A stretch of 64,000 bases of DNA from an uncultured Cryomorphaceae bacterium (GCA_913009655.1 CAJVWI010000005.1:1-64000), one strand, 5' to 3'. Counted from the first letter of the stretch, positions 45,427-55,992 are shown. The notes: generated by a model not told the origin, from the letters alone. A program made the numbers and translations.

Positions 45427-47049
45427 ATGATCGTCAGACTATTTTTTTTTATTTTTCTTACCTCCTACCCTTTAATAGCTCAGGTTAATCTTTTTAAAAA
45501 CCAACCTCTTTCACTAGAACCAAATTTAGCGGGAAGTTTTGGAGAACTTAGAAATCATCATTTCCATTCAGGAGTTGACCTCAGAACCCAAGGGAAAATT
45601 GGGCAACCTGTTCTAGCTGTTCAAGATGGATATCTAAAAAGACTTGTAGCTAAACCCAATGGTTTTGGAATGGCTCTTTACATAGCTCACCCGAGCGGTC
45701 ATACCTCTGTATACGCCCATTTAGACCGTTTCATTGATACATTTCAAGATCTGATTATCAAAACGTCGTTTAAAAGGAAATCTAATCGTTTGGATTTGTC
45801 CTTCTCTGCAAATGATTATCCGGTATCTGCTGGAGACACAATAGGTTGGTCTGGAAATTCTGGAAGTTCTTCAGGGCCACATTTGCATTTTGAATGGAGA
45901 GACAGCAGAAATGAAGAACCCCTAAACCCTGTCGAATATGGTTTAGATATCGGTAAGGATCAAGTAGAGCCAAAAATTTTATCAGTACAAACTAAGTCTG
46001 GTCAAAAAGTAAATTGTATTTGGTCTGATACTTTGATAATTTCTGATTGGCAGGATATCGGTGTAGAAATTTTAGAGCAACAACATATAGGCGGGCCAAA
46101 GCTTGGGATAAAATCAATGTCAGTTTGGATAGAAGACATAAATGAACCTAATCAACAAGAGGCTCCTGATTTCTCATGGAATATGAAACGATTTTCTTTT
46201 TCAGATACCAGAGGAGCAGATGGTCACATGCAGCATAATATTCATAGTAGGACAAGAAAAAGAACCTATCGAATTGCACCTATTTCTCAACCTGCTAAAA
46301 TTTGGAATAAGGTTTACTCTTTCCCCGGAAACGGGATTTATGACTTAACAATTATGATAGAAACCTTTAGTGGCCAGACTGCTATCTCTAAAGGCCCAGT
46401 AAAAAGAGACGGGCATAATTCACTATGGCATGGGCCTGATAAAACGATTTCTCCAATTGGATGGAAATCCCCACCAGGGGAAATTAAAATTGATAATATG
46501 ATTATCACCTGGTCCCAGGGGTCATTTATGGAACCAATGAAGCCTAAAATTGAAAGAGATGATTTCTCGAAAAAAGTGAGGTGGGTCTGTGAACCGGACT
46601 TACCAGTGATAAAATCAATAAATTATTATTGGACGCCACCAACAGATTACCCAAAGGAACTATTGTCAAAGACTGTTTTAATTGGAAACGACCCGAGGGG
46701 TTCCTCCAGAATTTTAGGTGAGCCTATTGAGAATGGACAAATACATTTTAAAATGAAAATCTGGGGCGAATTATCAATTACGTCTGATCAACAATCACCC
46801 CAAATTAACTATGTTGGAAAAACCACTTTTCAAAATAAAGATGCCGTTTGTTTTAAATTGAAAGATAATCTTCTCGATATAATTAATTATCGTGTAGAAA
46901 TAGATGGAAAATGGTGCTGGGCTTATTACGATGCTAAAAAAGAAAACTTACTTGTACCTATTCCCTCTGCTAAAGACAAAATGGACTTTAAAATATTTGC
47001 AGAAGATGAAGGGCATAACGGCACTACCTTTGAATATTCAATACAATAG
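45427..47049 (+). CDS. Exported M23-family peptidase with C-terminal extension
   Basis: A 540-residue exported protein. After the signal peptide (ending LIAQ, residue 19) comes a LytM/M23 domain: HHFHSGVDLRTQG (H47 and D51 are zinc ligands), the VYAHLDRF stretch, and GPHLHFEWR (about residue 153) with the HxH pair. The domain is complete, so it should cleave peptidoglycan cross-links. The remaining 370 residues are a beta-rich region without recognised motif, probably envelope-binding. It precedes a two-gene TonB receptor unit by 7 bp. Confidence 0.92.
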   Translation: MIVRLFFFIFLTSYPLIAQVNLFKNQPLSLEPNLAGSFGELRNHHFHSGVDLRTQGKIGQPVLAVQDGYLKRLVAKPNGFGMALYIAHPSGHTSVYAHLDRFIDTFQDLIIKTSFKRKSNRLDLSFSANDYPVSAGDTIGWSGNSGSSSGPHLHFEWRDSRNEEPLNPVEYGLDIGKDQVEPKILSVQTKSGQKVNCIWSDTLIISDWQDIGVEILEQQHIGGPKLGIKSMSVWIEDINEPNQQEAPDFSWNMKRFSFSDTRGADGHMQHNIHSRTRKRTYRIAPISQPAKIWNKVYSFPGNGIYDLTIMIETFSGQTAISKGPVKRDGHNSLWHGPDKTISPIGWKSPPGEIKIDNMIITWSQGSFMEPMKPKIERDDFSKKVRWVCEPDLPVIKSINYYWTPPTDYPKELLSKTVLIGNDPRGSSRILGEPIENGQIHFKMKIWGELSITSDQQSPQINYVGKTTFQNKDAVCFKLKDNLLDIINYRVEIDGKWCWAYYDAKKENLLVPIPSAKDKMDFKIFAEDEGHNGTTFEYSIQ

Positions 47050-47056
47050 ATTTAAT

Positions 47057-47701
47057 ATGCGATACAACATATTATTAGTTTTTATTTTTTCTTTCAACTA
47101 TCTATTTGCTCAAAATCAAGCAGTTCAAATTAGCGGAGTTGCTCTTACTTCTGACTCGGCTAAGAGCCCTATTCCAAATGCTAAATTTCAAGTCAAAGGA
47201 AGAAATTTTATCGCACAATCAGGAGCTGATGGGTTTTTTAGTCTTACCGCAATACCTGGTGACAGTATTTTCATAACTCGATTTGGATTCGAACCCAGCA
47301 AACTATCGGTTCCAGATACTTTACTAGGGGATTCTTACATAGCAATAGTGTCCCTTCAATTATCTACAACGGAATTAGACGAAGTAACTCTTTACCCTTG
47401 GCCAAGACCAGAAAACTTAAATAGAGAATTGTTATCAATGAATATTGAGACTACAGATAGAGATATTGCTCTTAGAAATTTAGCAATACAATCCTTAAAA
47501 GAACAGGCTAGGGCAATGGGTATGGATGCCGGAGAAATGCAACAGTACATTGTTAAATCTCAAGCTCAAAACATACATGACGCAAATCGTTATTATGGCG
47601 AAGGTGCAAATGCTGGAACCGCAATTTTGGGGAGGCTAACAAATCCATTTGCGTGGTCACAGTTTTTTAATGCCCTAAAAAGAGGGGATTTTAAGAATTA
47701 A
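47057..47701 (+). CDS. Exported carboxypeptidase-regulatory-like domain protein
   Basis: The gene starts at the ATG at 47057, giving a signal peptide (YNILLVFIFSFNYLFAQ); the frame extends 51 codons further upstream inside the peptidase gene, which is not meaningful. The 214-residue protein has a single CarboxypepD-reg-like domain (ISGVALTSDSAKSPIPNAKF, QSGADGFFSLTAIPGDSIFITRFGFEP) followed by a helical region of about 100 residues. It is 2 bp from the next gene, a TonB receptor that lacks this domain, so the pair looks like one receptor split into two genes. Confidence 0.8.
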   Translation: MRYNILLVFIFSFNYLFAQNQAVQISGVALTSDSAKSPIPNAKFQVKGRNFIAQSGADGFFSLTAIPGDSIFITRFGFEPSKLSVPDTLLGDSYIAIVSLQLSTTELDEVTLYPWPRPENLNRELLSMNIETTDRDIALRNLAIQSLKEQARAMGMDAGEMQQYIVKSQAQNIHDANRYYGEGANAGTAILGRLTNPFAWSQFFNALKRGDFKN

Positions 47702-47703
47702 CA

Positions 47704-49875
47704 ATGACTTTTGCGGGATTAATTATTTCAGTCATTCCTGGTCTATCTGGAATAAACGATACTATTCCAATCACAACGAGATTGAATGAAGTTGAAGTAA
47801 GTGCCGACAAAGTATCTACAGAGTCAGTAATGTCAATTGACCCATCTAGTCTTAAGGGAATTGGCAATCCAGGTGAGTCAATCGAAGGAGTAATCAGGAC
47901 ATTAGCTGGAGTTGCGGGGAGCGATGAGTTATCAAGCCAGTATAGTGTTAGAGGGGGTAATTTTGATGAAAACTTATTGGTTATTAATGGCTTTGAAATT
48001 TATCGACCACAGCTCGCTAGAAGCGGCCAGCAAGAAGGTTTGAGTGCTATAAATCCAGATATGGTTCAAAAAATTGAATTTTCCGCAGGTGGATTTGGAG
48101 CAAGCGAAGGAGATAAAATTTCATCAGTTCTCAGATTATCATATGATATACCAGGAAGAAGTGAAGCACAAAACAGAATAAGATTAGGAACTTACTCTGG
48201 GAGACTATTTTTAAGTTATCGGAAATTAAAAAAGTTTAAAAAAAAGAGTCACTCTAATGGTGGTCTAGCAATTCGATACAGAAGTAACTCACCTTTTATT
48301 AATACCGGAGATACAAGAGGAGATCTAAAGTCTATTTCATATGATGTTCAATGGATAGAAAATATTTTTAGAGGTAAATGGCACCATGAATTCTTAGGGA
48401 TCGCGCAATCAAGTGATTTTACGCTTAAACCTAGCAGCAGAACTACAGAGTTTGGAACTGTAACCGATGTTCTGAGGCTCAATGTTTTTATGAAAGGCCA
48501 AGAAAATTATATTTACAGAAATGCTTTCGCTGGCTGGAGAAGTTCATACCAGATAAATGATAAGTTTAAGACTTTCATTGAAGGTTCTGCAATCCAAGCG
48601 CTAGAAACTGAGAATGTTGATGTTATTTCTGCATATCTTATTGGGGAGGTAAATAACAATCTTGGATCGGATGACTTTGGAGAAATCTCATATCAAAGAG
48701 GGTCTGGTGGTCACCAGCGATATGCCCGAAATCATCTTTTTGCAAGAGAATCGCATATTTCCATTGGCGGATTAGTCAAGACAAACAATAGCTCTATTTC
48801 CTTTGCACTAGGAAGAAGAGGACAATTAGGTGTTGACCAATTATATGAATGGGTTAATATTGATTCTGCCGGGTACAGTATTCCCCACATGCCTACAGAG
48901 GTTCTTCTTCTCGAGAATGACACTCTGATGCAATTTAAAGAAACATTAGAACTATTTGAACTGACCAACTCATCCGGAGAATTAAGAAATTTTAAAACTT
49001 ATGGGTTTTACAGGCATAAATTTCTTAATGATAGCGAAATCCCCACTTGGTTATTAGATGGTGGCTTAAGATTAATTCATGACAGCAGAAGTGGTGAATT
49101 GAGACTCAGTCCAAGATTTACTGTAAGACACTGGGGAAGCAATGGTACAGTATGGGATTTTAAAATGGGCTCCTACGCACAAACTGCCAGTGTAAGAGAA
49201 TTAAGGAACTGGCGCAGTTCAACACTTGAATCAAGTAGCTACATGCAGCATGCATGGCATGGCATTATTGGTGCTGAGAGAAAATTCATATCTAAAGACA
49301 GACCTTTTTTCTGGAGAACAGAGGTCTATTATAAATTTCTGGATCGAGCTTTTCCTTTTGAACAAGATGGTATGCGTGTAAGATATTTAGGTGATGGACC
49401 TGGTGTTGCTAGAGTTATAGGAATTGATAATAGGATTCATAGCCAATGGCTCCCAAAAACAGAGTCATGGATATCTATGTCTCTATTTCGATCTCAGGAA
49501 AAGTTTTATAATACATGGGAAAGAAGAGGTAGTGACTATCGATATTCCTTCTCTTTGAGAGTGGAAGATGCCCTTAAGGGGCTACCCAATAACAAAGTAT
49601 ATATGCAAGCGTCAATTACAGGGGGATTCCCTTTTGGTTCACCCCTAGCCTACTCTAAACCCTTTAAAGCTCCACCGTATAGGCGAATGGATCTTGGATT
49701 TCAACATAATTTTAACGAAAACATTAGTATATCACTTGAAGTATTTAATCTTCTTGAAATTCGCAATACAGCCAGTTATTTTTGGATAATGGATATTTCG
49801 ACTGCCAGAGAATATGCTGTGCCAAACTATCTCACAAATCGATTAATAAATTTCATCTTTCAATATCAGTTATAG
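47704..49875 (+). CDS. TonB-dependent receptor with plug domain, no N-terminal regulatory domain
   Basis: A 723-residue receptor. It begins with a weak leader, MTFAGLIISVIPGLSGIN, then a TonB-box-like and plug region (TRLNEVEVSADKVSTESVMSID, GVIRTLAGVAGSDELSSQYSVRGGNFDENLLVINGFEIYRPQ, AINPDMVQKIEFSAGGFGASEGDK) and a barrel that ends RLINFIFQYQL. The usual CarboxypepD-reg-like domain in front of the plug is missing here but encoded by the gene two bases upstream. The ligand is unknown. The next ORF overlaps it by one base. Confidence 0.9.
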   Translation: MTFAGLIISVIPGLSGINDTIPITTRLNEVEVSADKVSTESVMSIDPSSLKGIGNPGESIEGVIRTLAGVAGSDELSSQYSVRGGNFDENLLVINGFEIYRPQLARSGQQEGLSAINPDMVQKIEFSAGGFGASEGDKISSVLRLSYDIPGRSEAQNRIRLGTYSGRLFLSYRKLKKFKKKSHSNGGLAIRYRSNSPFINTGDTRGDLKSISYDVQWIENIFRGKWHHEFLGIAQSSDFTLKPSSRTTEFGTVTDVLRLNVFMKGQENYIYRNAFAGWRSSYQINDKFKTFIEGSAIQALETENVDVISAYLIGEVNNNLGSDDFGEISYQRGSGGHQRYARNHLFARESHISIGGLVKTNNSSISFALGRRGQLGVDQLYEWVNIDSAGYSIPHMPTEVLLLENDTLMQFKETLELFELTNSSGELRNFKTYGFYRHKFLNDSEIPTWLLDGGLRLIHDSRSGELRLSPRFTVRHWGSNGTVWDFKMGSYAQTASVRELRNWRSSTLESSSYMQHAWHGIIGAERKFISKDRPFFWRTEVYYKFLDRAFPFEQDGMRVRYLGDGPGVARVIGIDNRIHSQWLPKTESWISMSLFRSQEKFYNTWERRGSDYRYSFSLRVEDALKGLPNNKVYMQASITGGFPFGSPLAYSKPFKAPPYRRMDLGFQHNFNENISISLEVFNLLEIRNTASYFWIMDISTAREYAVPNYLTNRLINFIFQYQL

Positions 49876-50108
49876 TGCGTATCGTAGAGCAAATTCCCCA
49901 TTCAAAATTTCGTATTGTTTTATACACTACTGAAATGCATTATATAATTGAAATTGAGGCGGGACCAATGCGCCAATCCTATAAATACCATAAAGACAAA
50001 TTTCCTGATGTTCCAAGTGTTAAGAAAACTTTAACTCAGGAATGGCTGGAGCAATTAAGGGTTATTTTTAATGAGATGTACATCAAGTGGTCAGAAGCCT
50101 CAAATTGA
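49875..50108 (+). CDS. Small conserved-looking protein of unknown function
   Basis: A 77-residue protein starting with GTG at 49875, the codon overlapping the TAG stop of the TonB receptor by one base. The sequence begins RIVEQIPHSKFRIVLY and ends LRVIFNEMYIKWSEASN, an alpha/beta-like composition with no signal or membrane segment. An open frame continues back to 49782 inside the receptor, but the overlap junction is the natural start. I recognise no family. One-base coupling suggests it is made with the receptor. Confidence 0.6.
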   Translation: MRIVEQIPHSKFRIVLYTTEMHYIIEIEAGPMRQSYKYHKDKFPDVPSVKKTLTQEWLEQLRVIFNEMYIKWSEASN

Positions 50109-50160
50109 TTTTACTCGTTGGATAACAAAATTGATTGTCATCTGACGAGATTGTTATCAT

Positions 50161-51387
50161 TTACCTATTTTCATATTCCCTGATTACTGCTTCAATAATG
50201 TCTAATGCCTCTAGCATTTGTTCTTTTGTTATTACCAATGGAGGCGCAAATCGAATTATATTGCCATGGGTTGGCTTTGCTAACAAGCCTTTGTTTTTTA
50301 ATGAAATACACATATCCCATGCGGTAGTGCTATCTGCGGAATCATTAATTACAATTGCATTTAATAATCCTTTTCCTCGAATTAAAGATATGAGAGCACA
50401 ACCATCAAGTCGAGATCTCAATTCTTCTCGGAATAAGTTTCCTAAATCCTCTGAATTTTGAGCTAAATTCTCATCAATTATAACTTCTAATGCAGACTGA
50501 GCTACGATGCATGCTAGAGGGTTCCCTCCAAATGTAGAACCATGCTCGCCGGGCTTGATACAAAGCATAATATCATCATCTGCTAAAACAGCGGACACGG
50601 GGTAAACTCCTCCTGATATGGCTTTACCTAAAATTAAGATATCTGGACGAGCATCTTCAAAATCTGTAGCAAGCATTCGACCTGTCCTTGCAATACCCGT
50701 CTGAACTTCATCAGCGATAAACAAAACATTAAATTTTGTACAAAGTGATCGAACGCCAGCTAAATATCCTTCATCGGGAACAATAACACCAGCCTCACCC
50801 TGGATTGGCTCCACCATAAATGCAGCAACATTAGGATCCTTTAATTCATTTTCTAAGGCATTTAGATCATTATAAGGAATCAGGTCATAACCCGGCATAT
50901 AAGGGCCAAAACCTTCATATGATGCTGGGTCGTCAGAACTAGATATAGCTGCTAATGTCCTGCCCCAAAAGTTGCCTTTTGCAAATATTATTCTTGCCTT
51001 ATTATTTGGAATCCCTTTCTTTACATAACCCCATTTTCTTGCTAATTTATTTGCTGTCTCTCCGCCTTCTACTCCCGTATTCATGGGCAAAACCTTATCA
51101 TATCCGAAAAGCTTGGTCATGAACTTTTCGTATTCACCTAAAATATTATTATGAAAGGCTCTTGATGTTAAAGTCAAAAGTGAAGCTTGGTCCTTAAGAG
51201 ACTTTATTATTTTTGGATGACAATGACCTTGATTAACAGCAGAATATGCCGATAAAAAATCAAAATATTTTACTCCCTCAACATCCCAAACATAAACTCC
51301 TTTACCTTTTTGCAAAACAACAGGCAATGGATGATAATTGTGCGCTCCATATTGATCTTCTAATTCTATAAATTTTTTCGAGTCCAT
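50161..51387 (-). CDS. rocD: Ornithine--oxo-acid aminotransferase
   Basis: Transfers the delta-amino group of ornithine to 2-oxoglutarate, giving glutamate-5-semialdehyde. From the ATG at 51385-51387 it is 408 residues; 14 upstream codons in frame are not family-like. Motifs: [61 protein letters not shown] and the PLP lysine in [15 protein letters not shown]. The near-identical block layout to RocD rules out other class III transaminases. It is convergent with the small gene before it and divergent from rlmD. Confidence 0.95.
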   Translation of the reverse strand: MDSKKFIELEDQYGAHNYHPLPVVLQKGKGVYVWDVEGVKYFDFLSAYSAVNQGHCHPKIIKSLKDQASLLTLTSRAFHNNILGEYEKFMTKLFGYDKVLPMNTGVEGGETANKLARKWGYVKKGIPNNKARIIFAKGNFWGRTLAAISSSDDPASYEGFGPYMPGYDLIPYNDLNALENELKDPNVAAFMVEPIQGEAGVIVPDEGYLAGVRSLCTKFNVLFIADEVQTGIARTGRMLATDFEDARPDILILGKAISGGVYPVSAVLADDDIMLCIKPGEHGSTFGGNPLACIVAQSALEVIIDENLAQNSEDLGNLFREELRSRLDGCALISLIRGKGLLNAIVINDSADSTTAWDMCISLKNKGLLAKPTHGNIIRFAPPLVITKEQMLEALDIIEAVIREYENR

Positions 51388-51444
51388 ATAGTAATTTTTC
51401 TTCCATTCAAAGATAAGCTTAACAAACACGAGTATCTTTATCCC

Positions 51445-52857
51445 ATGGTAATTAAGGATGTATTAATCAAACGTGCTGGAGGAAAAGGAATGTCCATTGG
51501 TCATGCCCCTGACGGCCAAACATTACTTGTTAAAGGAGCTGCTCCTGGAGATATCGCAGATGTTAGAATAATACGGAAGAGAAAAAAGCATCTTGAATGT
51601 GTAATAGATAATATCATTACGCCTAGCCCAAATAGAAGAGATCCATTATGTGAGCATGCAGAGTCATGCGGCGGTTGCAGCTGGCAGCATGTTAATTATG
51701 AAAGCCAAACAGAATTTAAATCTCAAGAAGTTCAAGATAATTTAACGAGAATAGGAAATATTGATAGCGGAGAATTCATCCCAATTATACATGCCCCTGA
51801 AGAATATAGATATAGGAATAAGCTTGAATTTAGCTTCTCTTCAAACCGCTGGCTTTCAATCGATGAAATAAATTCTGGAGTTGAAATAGTATCTCGTGAA
51901 GCACTAGGCTATCATGCTCCTGGAATGTGGGATAAAATAATGGACATTAATACATGTCATCTTCAACCCGAACCGTCTAACTCAATAAGGTTATTTATAA
52001 AACAATATGCTTTAGATCACGGATTATCATTTTATCACCCAAGAAAAAGACTTGGACTACTCAGAACAATGATGCTAAGGTCTACTCAAAAAGGTCAATG
52101 GATGCTTGTAATACAATTTTATGAGTCCCCTGAAGGAGATGGTATTAACTTACTGGATTCTGTTGCTGAAAAATTCCAAGAAATATCAAGCATATACTAC
52201 GCTCACAACACTAAAGGCAACGATTCAATTTATGATTTAGATCTTAAATTGCATTCTGGAGATTCAGCTTTAACCGAATATATGCCCTCTGCTCTTGATA
52301 ACGGAAAAGAACTTTCATTTAAAATTGGACCTAAAAGTTTCTACCAAACAAACCCAGCGCAGGCTCATAGACTTTATTGCGAAGTCATTAAGCTTGCTAA
52401 AATCGAAAAGGAAGACATCGTTTATGACCTTTATACGGGGACAGGTACAATAGCCTTATTCATGGCGCAAGTTGCTAAAAAAGTTGTTGGAATCGAGAGT
52501 GTACCTGAAGCAATTGAAGCCGCCAAGCAAAATGCATTGAACAATAATATTTCAAATGCACATTTTATAGTTGGAGATATGAGAAATGTCTTCGATGAGA
52601 AAATTTGGAATGAACATGGAAAGCCTAATGTTTTAGTTGCAGACCCACCCAGAGATGGAATGCATCCAAAAGTAATTCAACGATTAAATGAATTAAAAAT
52701 TCCAAGAATTATTTACGTTTCTTGTAATTCTGCAACTCAAGCTAGAGATTTAAGTATTCTAAATGAAATTTACAAAGTAGATTTAATTCAACCCATTGAC
52801 ATGTTTCCACAAACTCACCACGTTGAAAACATTCTATCATTGAGTCTTCGTTACTGA
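51445..52857 (+). CDS. rlmD: 23S rRNA (uracil-5-)-methyltransferase RlmD/RumA family
   Basis: SAM-dependent m5U methylation of 23S rRNA. The 470-residue protein has a TRAM domain at 5-70, an Fe-S cluster cysteine set ([16 protein letters not shown]69 to C78 region, plus CHLQPEP), the SAM site [23 protein letters not shown], and the catalytic cysteine in [14 protein letters not shown]. It might also modify a tRNA (TrmA relatives), but the TRAM and Fe-S features fit RlmD. Confidence 0.9.
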   Translation: MVIKDVLIKRAGGKGMSIGHAPDGQTLLVKGAAPGDIADVRIIRKRKKHLECVIDNIITPSPNRRDPLCEHAESCGGCSWQHVNYESQTEFKSQEVQDNLTRIGNIDSGEFIPIIHAPEEYRYRNKLEFSFSSNRWLSIDEINSGVEIVSREALGYHAPGMWDKIMDINTCHLQPEPSNSIRLFIKQYALDHGLSFYHPRKRLGLLRTMMLRSTQKGQWMLVIQFYESPEGDGINLLDSVAEKFQEISSIYYAHNTKGNDSIYDLDLKLHSGDSALTEYMPSALDNGKELSFKIGPKSFYQTNPAQAHRLYCEVIKLAKIEKEDIVYDLYTGTGTIALFMAQVAKKVVGIESVPEAIEAAKQNALNNNISNAHFIVGDMRNVFDEKIWNEHGKPNVLVADPPRDGMHPKVIQRLNELKIPRIIYVSCNSATQARDLSILNEIYKVDLIQPIDMFPQTHHVENILSLSLRY

Positions 52858-52914
52858 TTTTATTGATTCTTGAATTTGAGTCAAACCATTTGTTTTTGTC
52901 ACTAAATTGCAATT

Positions 52915-53415
52915 ATGACAGATAGAACCTTAATACTTGACCCGGCAAGACTTGATAGAGTGATTACTCGTATGGCTTGGCAAATACTTGAATTGAATTC
53001 AAATGAAAAAGATTTCCATCTTGTTGGTATCAGTAAATCTGGTTTTAAACTTTCCGAAAGACTATTGATTTGTTTAAATGAAATCTATGATGGGAAAGTT
53101 ATTCTCACTGAGATTTCAATAAATAAAAGAAATCCTTCAAAAGGGCCAACTTTGTGTAAACTATCGCCACAAGAATTTGAAGGAAAATCCATTGTTGTTG
53201 TAGATGATGTTCTGAACTCTGGAGGAACACTTATATATGCTGTCAACTACTTCCTACAAGCAAAAATAGAGCGGTTATCTACAGCTGTACTAATAGATAG
53301 GAATCATAAAAAATACCCTATAAAAGCTGATATAAAAGGAGTTAGCTTGAGCACAAGTTATCAGGACAGAGTTGAAGTCAACTTTGAAAGCCCATCAGCA
53401 GTATATCTAGTCTAG
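52915..53415 (+). CDS. Phosphoribosyltransferase-domain protein (PyrR-like)
   Basis: A 166-residue type I phosphoribosyltransferase fold with the PRPP loop IVVVDDVLNSGGTLIYAV at about residues 99-116. The N-terminal DRVITRMAWQILELN and the SKSGFKLSERL segment resemble PyrR and related uracil-binding regulators. It could be a regulator or a salvage enzyme. It reads away from the ABC exporter and aroK; a small phosphoribosyltransferase next to shikimate kinase is a common neighbour pair in this phylum. Confidence 0.82.
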   Translation: MTDRTLILDPARLDRVITRMAWQILELNSNEKDFHLVGISKSGFKLSERLLICLNEIYDGKVILTEISINKRNPSKGPTLCKLSPQEFEGKSIVVVDDVLNSGGTLIYAVNYFLQAKIERLSTAVLIDRNHKKYPIKADIKGVSLSTSYQDRVEVNFESPSAVYLV

Positions 53416-53447
53416 GTTAGTTGTTTCTGAACCAACTTCGAAGAACT

Positions 53448-55184
53448 CTACATTCTCGTTTGATAGGTGAATAATTCGTGATATCTCCCTTCATAGGCAA
53501 GTAATTCTTCATGTTTTCCACGTTCAACAATGTCACCATTTTCGATTACTAAAATCTGATCTGCTTTTTGAATTGTACTAAGTCGGTGAGCAATGACAAA
53601 AGTAGTTCTGTCCTTCATCAACAAACTAAGACTTTTTTGAATAAACGCCTCGCTTTGTGTATCTAAATTTGAAGTAGCCTCATCCAAAATAACAATCTTA
53701 GGTTTCGCTAGTAAAGCCCTTGCAATGGAAATTCTTTGTCTTTGACCTCCAGATAATTTGACTCCACGTTCACCAATAAGAGTGTCTATTCCCTTTTCAA
53801 AACGATCAGTGAATTCATCTACATAAGCTCCTTGTATTGCTTGCTCAAGTTCCATTTCGGTGGCATCGGGTCGTGGAAACAGAATGTTTTCTTTTATTGT
53901 GCCCTCATACAAGAAATCATCTTGAAGCACAACTCCTAATTGATTTCTATAACTTCTAAGGTCGACCTTTGATAAATCGACACCATCAATTAACACTTCT
54001 CCTGAATTTGGATTTAAGAATGCCGCAACTAATCCCGCAATAGTTGATTTTCCGGAACCAGAAGAACCTACCATAGCAATGACACTTCCATTTGGGACCT
54101 CAAATGAAATATCAGGTAATACGTTTACTTTATCATTGTAGGAGAAAGAAACATTTTTAAAGGAAATGTTTCCTTCAATTTGACCAAGAACTATTTTACG
54201 ATTTTCAGGATCATTTTCTTCAGGCAAGTTCATTAACTCCTGAGTTCTGTCTAGACCGGCAAAAGCCTCGGTAAGTTGACTCCCAATGTTACTCATTTGG
54301 ACAATAGGTGCAATCATAAAGCCCAAAAAAAGTGTAAATGAAACAAACTCACCGTACGTCATGCTATTATTCATTATAAAATAACCTCCCATCCCCATGA
54401 TGCCAGCGGATGCAAGTCCTAGTAAAAAAGTAGAGGAACTAGTTATAAATGCCGTGGTTGTTAAGCTTTTTTTTACATTTTGAAATAAATTATCTACCCC
54501 GTTTTCAAAGACTTTTTGCTCTTGTAATTCTGCATTGAAACCTTTTATCACACGAATTCCGTTTAAAGTTTCAGTTAAACGACCTGTAACTTCAGCATTA
54601 ATCTTTCCTCGAACTCTGAAAATAGGACGTATATAACTAAATGATTTTAAAGCAATTATAGCGAAAATTGAAACTGGAACAAGAACAAATAAGGTCATTT
54701 GTGCATTTATGTTTATTAGTATAATAAAGGAAATAATTGCACTAATACTTCCGCCAATTAGTTGAACTAACCCGGTACCAACTAAATTTCGAACACCCTC
54801 TACATCTGTCATCACTCTAGAAACCAAAGCACCTGATTTATTATCGTCAAAAAAGCTTACTGGTAGTGTAAGTAATTTTTTTTGAACTTTTGCACGTAAA
54901 ACAGAAATTAAATGCTGCGCCTCTACGCTTAAAACCCGAGTTAAAGAAAATGAACTTATTGACTGAAATAACAGGGCAGAACAAACAACGATCAATAATA
55001 CAATAAGAGCGTCAGTATCCTTAGATGGAATTACTTCATCAATAAGGTTTTTGCTCGCATACGGCAACACTAATCCTGAAATACTTCTAAAAATTATTAA
55101 AACTAATCCAAAAGAGACTACTCTCCTTCTGGGCCAGATAAATTCTTTAAAAGCCCAATTAAACGAGACTTTTTTATTATTCAC
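53448..55184 (-). CDS. ABC exporter, fused membrane and ATPase domains
   Basis: A 578-residue half-transporter: six membrane helices in residues 20-310, then an ATPase with Walker A GSSGSGKSTIAGL, the Q-loop VVLQDDFLYEG, the signature LSGGQRQRISIARALL, Walker B KIVILDEATSNLD and the H-loop FVIAHRLSTIQKAD. This is the MsbA/multidrug-lipid type, acting as a homodimer. Substrate unknown; in Bacteroidota such genes commonly export lipids or hydrophobic drugs. It lies 36 bp after aroK on the same strand. Confidence 0.94.
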   Translation of the reverse strand: MNNKKVSFNWAFKEFIWPRRRVVSFGLVLIIFRSISGLVLPYASKNLIDEVIPSKDTDALIVLLIVVCSALLFQSISSFSLTRVLSVEAQHLISVLRAKVQKKLLTLPVSFFDDNKSGALVSRVMTDVEGVRNLVGTGLVQLIGGSISAIISFIILININAQMTLFVLVPVSIFAIIALKSFSYIRPIFRVRGKINAEVTGRLTETLNGIRVIKGFNAELQEQKVFENGVDNLFQNVKKSLTTTAFITSSSTFLLGLASAGIMGMGGYFIMNNSMTYGEFVSFTLFLGFMIAPIVQMSNIGSQLTEAFAGLDRTQELMNLPEENDPENRKIVLGQIEGNISFKNVSFSYNDKVNVLPDISFEVPNGSVIAMVGSSGSGKSTIAGLVAAFLNPNSGEVLIDGVDLSKVDLRSYRNQLGVVLQDDFLYEGTIKENILFPRPDATEMELEQAIQGAYVDEFTDRFEKGIDTLIGERGVKLSGGQRQRISIARALLAKPKIVILDEATSNLDTQSEAFIQKSLSLLMKDRTTFVIAHRLSTIQKADQILVIENGDIVERGKHEELLAYEGRYHELFTYQTRM

Positions 55185-55220
55185 ATTTTTATTTATTAAT
55201 TAAACTTAATCGAGAAATAT

Positions 55221-55736
55221 CTAGTTTAGATTAGTTATTTTTTGGACCAACCCATCTTCCCAACCCAAAGTTTCTATATTACAACTAATTGAGGCCTGTT
55301 CATAAAAATATTGACGTTCAAAAAGATGCTTTGCAATAAACTCTGGAAGATCCTTCTTCTGCACGCCTCTTAATAATGGTCGTGTAACACCATCTTCTTT
55401 GCTCAGGTACTTAACAAGAGTAGGGATTTTTGCCCTTAAATAAATTGTTACTCCATTGGAATTCATCCAGTTCATATTATCATAAAAACATGGAGTTCCG
55501 CCGCCCATAGAAACAACACCAAAATTGACATTTAAGAGCCGCAATTGTTTATTTTCCATTTTCCGAAAGGATATTTCACCCTCTGAATTAAAGATTTCTT
55601 CAATAGTATTTCCATAAGTCTGAGAAATAAGATCATCAAGATCATGGTGACTACAATTTAGAGATTCGCTCAAAACCTTTGCCAGCCTGGACTTACCTGA
55701 CCCCATGTAGCCAATAATGAATATCGGTTTTTGCAT
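55221..55736 (-). CDS. aroK: Shikimate kinase
   Basis: Phosphorylates shikimate in aromatic amino-acid synthesis. The 171-residue protein has the P-loop GYMGSGKSRLAKVL (9-22), the shikimate-binding HDLDDLISQTYG and EISFRKMENKQL, and SMGGGTPCF, with the lid ERQYFYEQASI at the end. Typical length. First gene of a two-gene unit with the ABC exporter. Confidence 0.95.
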   Translation of the reverse strand: MQKPIFIIGYMGSGKSRLAKVLSESLNCSHHDLDDLISQTYGNTIEEIFNSEGEISFRKMENKQLRLLNVNFGVVSMGGGTPCFYDNMNWMNSNGVTIYLRAKIPTLVKYLSKEDGVTRPLLRGVQKKDLPEFIAKHLFERQYFYEQASISCNIETLGWEDGLVQKITNLN

Positions 55737-55793
55737 CCTTTAAATTATTACTTAAATAGACATTATCGCAACAATTAAATTAAAGTTTCTATC

Positions 55794-55801
55794 TATATTT
55801 G
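55794..55801 (+). promoter_or_regulatory. -7 box of the tRNA-Lys/tRNA-Leu unit
   Basis: TATATTTG, followed by GC, 23 bp before tRNA-Lys. The same TATATTTGC form precedes tRNA-Val. Confidence 0.55.
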
Positions 55802-55823
55802 CAGCCTCGTTTGAAAAAATGAA

Positions 55824-55896
55824 GACTCGATAGCTCAGCTGGTAGAGCAATACACTTTTAATGTATGGGTCCTGGGTTCGAGCCCCAGTCGGGTCA
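55824..55896 (+). tRNA. tRNA-Lys (anticodon UUU)
   Basis: GACTCGA pairs with TCGGGTC (one G-T), discriminator A. The anticodon stem ATACA/TGTAT encloses CTTTTAA, anticodon TTT. GGTTCGAGCCC forms the T-arm. 14 bp before tRNA-Leu. Confidence 0.97.
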
Positions 55897-55909
55897 CAAT
55901 ATTTCAATT

Positions 55910-55992
55910 GCCCTGGTGGTGAAATTGGTAGACACGCCACCTTGAGGGGGTGGTGACCTTTGGTTGTGCTGGTTCGAGTCCAGTTCAGGGCA
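55910..55992 (+). tRNA. tRNA-Leu (anticodon GAG)
   Basis: GCCCTGG pairs with TCAGGGC; the long variable arm and 83-base length mark a class II tRNA. The anticodon stem CCACC/GGTGG encloses TTGAGGG, anticodon GAG, reading CUC/CUU. T-arm GGTTCGAGTCC. Confidence 0.95.

Noticed and set aside
50121-50158. GATAACAA/TTGTTATC inverted repeat between convergent genes
   Set aside because: 22-base loop and no T-run; may be chance.
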